Positions 63,261 through 64,000 of a DNA stretch of 64,000 nucleotides are shown in pieces (position 1 is the first letter of the stretch; every line of letters begins with the position of its first letter). Below the pieces are notes generated by a model. It had not been told where the DNA came from. It was given only the letters and a program-made list of their open reading frames with translations, and searched no databases. Source of the stretch: Dyadobacter fermentans (GTDB lineage: Bacteria; Bacteroidota; Bacteroidia; Cytophagales; Spirosomataceae); NCBI RefSeq assembly GCF_019924045.1, contig NZ_JAHXBN010000015.1, positions 104,558 through 168,557 on the forward strand, in the 5' to 3' direction. The translations under genes and the position numbers were made by a program.

Positions 63261-63629
63261 ATGCGAACAGAGCTAATGAGTACAATGAATATAGAAGACC
63301 AACCCCTGGAAGTACAATGGGAACACCTGCTGGCGCAGCTGGAAGAAATGGTAGGCAAGCGCCCCGGCGATTTGAACGGCGTCCTTTTTTTGATAGGTGT
63401 GCAGGAATTGGGTCAGGGCGCGAAGCGATTTTCGAAGGAACAGAAGCAAGACCTGATGCATATAGGTATATGCAGGGTGCTAAGCCTGTCGTCCTATTAC
63501 AGTCTTGAATACATCGACAAAGATGGCTGGCCGCATTACAAACTGGAGCGGGCGCTGCCCCCGGGCGATCTTTTGAAGCAGGAAGCGCTTTTGAAGATGC
63601 ATGTGATTGAGTACTTCAAAAATTTGTGA
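63261..63629 (+). CDS. Conserved-looking hypothetical protein upstream of the rRNA operon
   Basis: 122 residues, helical and acidic. MNIEDQPLEVQWEHLLAQLE (a start at 63285 is equally possible) continues with MVGKRPGDLNGVLFLIGVQE, GQGAKRFSKEQKQDLMHIGI and a C-terminal HYKLERALPPGDLLKQEAL. No membrane or export signal. I do not recognise the family with certainty. The gap before it (63082-63260) contains no other gene. Confidence 0.68.
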   Translation: MRTELMSTMNIEDQPLEVQWEHLLAQLEEMVGKRPGDLNGVLFLIGVQELGQGAKRFSKEQKQDLMHIGICRVLSLSSYYSLEYIDKDGWPHYKLERALPPGDLLKQEALLKMHVIEYFKNL

Positions 63630-63713
63630 AAAATTTACGTACCGGTAATTTCTGGTTATCAATCGGTTGCCGAAAAGTGAAAAAGTTTTTTTACAATTTT
63701 TTGCTACCTGCGC

Positions 63714-63744
63714 TTGCATTTAAAAAAAGAACCTGCCACTTTTG
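63714..63744 (+). promoter_or_regulatory. rRNA operon promoter and UP-like tract
   Basis: TTG (63714-63716) and CACTTTTG (63737-63744, one base from TAnnTTTG) with 20-bp spacing fit the -33/-7 pattern; A/T tracts at 63679-63704 resemble an UP element. Start near 63750. The leader (63750-63898) carries GTTCTTTGACAT (63813-63824), a typical antitermination/leader sequence upstream of 16S genes in this phylum, and a TCCG/CGGA stem at 63866-63879. Confidence 0.55.
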
Positions 63745-63898
63745 CACTCCTAATCGGGAACAACGGCACTGAAAACGATCAGGGCCACGAGTTTCGGGAG
63801 TACCGAAGCAACGTTCTTTGACATGATGAAGAGAGCAAAAAGATAGGTTCGTTAGAAACATTCGGTCCGCTTTTTCGGAAGCGAGATCATTTAATATT

Positions 63899-64000
<102 letters not shown>

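Overview
The window is chromosomal DNA from a Bacteroidota bacterium, most likely a Cytophagales member close to Dyadobacter/Spirosomataceae. The evidence is a C-terminal type IX secretion sorting domain, recurrent TAnnTTTG promoter boxes with TTTG/TTG about 18-20 bp upstream, weak Shine-Dalgarno signals, a short ATP synthase epsilon subunit, the DUF4292-EnvC gene neighbourhood, and the start of a 16S rRNA gene at the right edge. The genus is inferred; the phylum is well supported. I see no prophage, no complete insertion sequence and no CRISPR array.

Layout: 1-5.1 kb is housekeeping (M20 dipeptidase, TPR protein, hypoxanthine phosphoribosyltransferase, beta-CASP metallohydrolase) ending in tRNA-Leu(CAG). 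5.2-8.5 kb, directly after the tRNA, is an accessory patch. It holds an XRE regulator - ImmA/IrrE peptidase - PIN nuclease operon with a 30-bp-phased operator array, a frameshifted COG4748-like nuclease-fold gene, and a compact structured element. 8.5-24.4 kb carries envelope and hypothetical genes: a giant T9SS cargo protein with about eleven 59-residue repeats, a probable internally deleted Crp/Fnr gene with palindromic sites, a BlaI/M56 pair bracketed by two copies of the same operator, hemJ, msrA, tandem paralogous secreted proteins and an RluA pseudouridine synthase.

24.5-37 kb holds a decayed RelE-type toxin, a MacB-class ABC ATPase, a large membrane-TPR protein, a DUF433/DUF5615 pair, atpD-atpC, a second PIN pair, a pirin-like protein, an intradiol-dioxygenase-like lipoprotein, a LytS/LytTR two-component pair and an amino-acid permease. 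37-57 kb is envelope biogenesis and metabolism: an MG2/TonB-plug protein, TPR - DUF4292 lipoprotein - degenerate-LytM (EnvC-like) operon, panB, a second RluA enzyme, the recQ-DUF5723-CehA operon, an ArnT-like glycosyltransferase, a PBP4-type carboxypeptidase and a polytopic protein. 57-64 kb has GDP-L-fucose synthase, an Lrp/AsnC regulator, a DUF4301 protein, a PcrA/UvrD helicase, one small hypothetical gene, and the rRNA operon promoter and leader.

The main unexplained signals are the phased operators and frameshifted gene beside tRNA-Leu; the orphan duplicate BlaI-type operator; the Crp/Fnr remnant next to intact palindromes; and several intergenic regions (31.05, 32.85, 43.8 and 59.1 kb) made of short words repeated in both orientations so that they fold on themselves.
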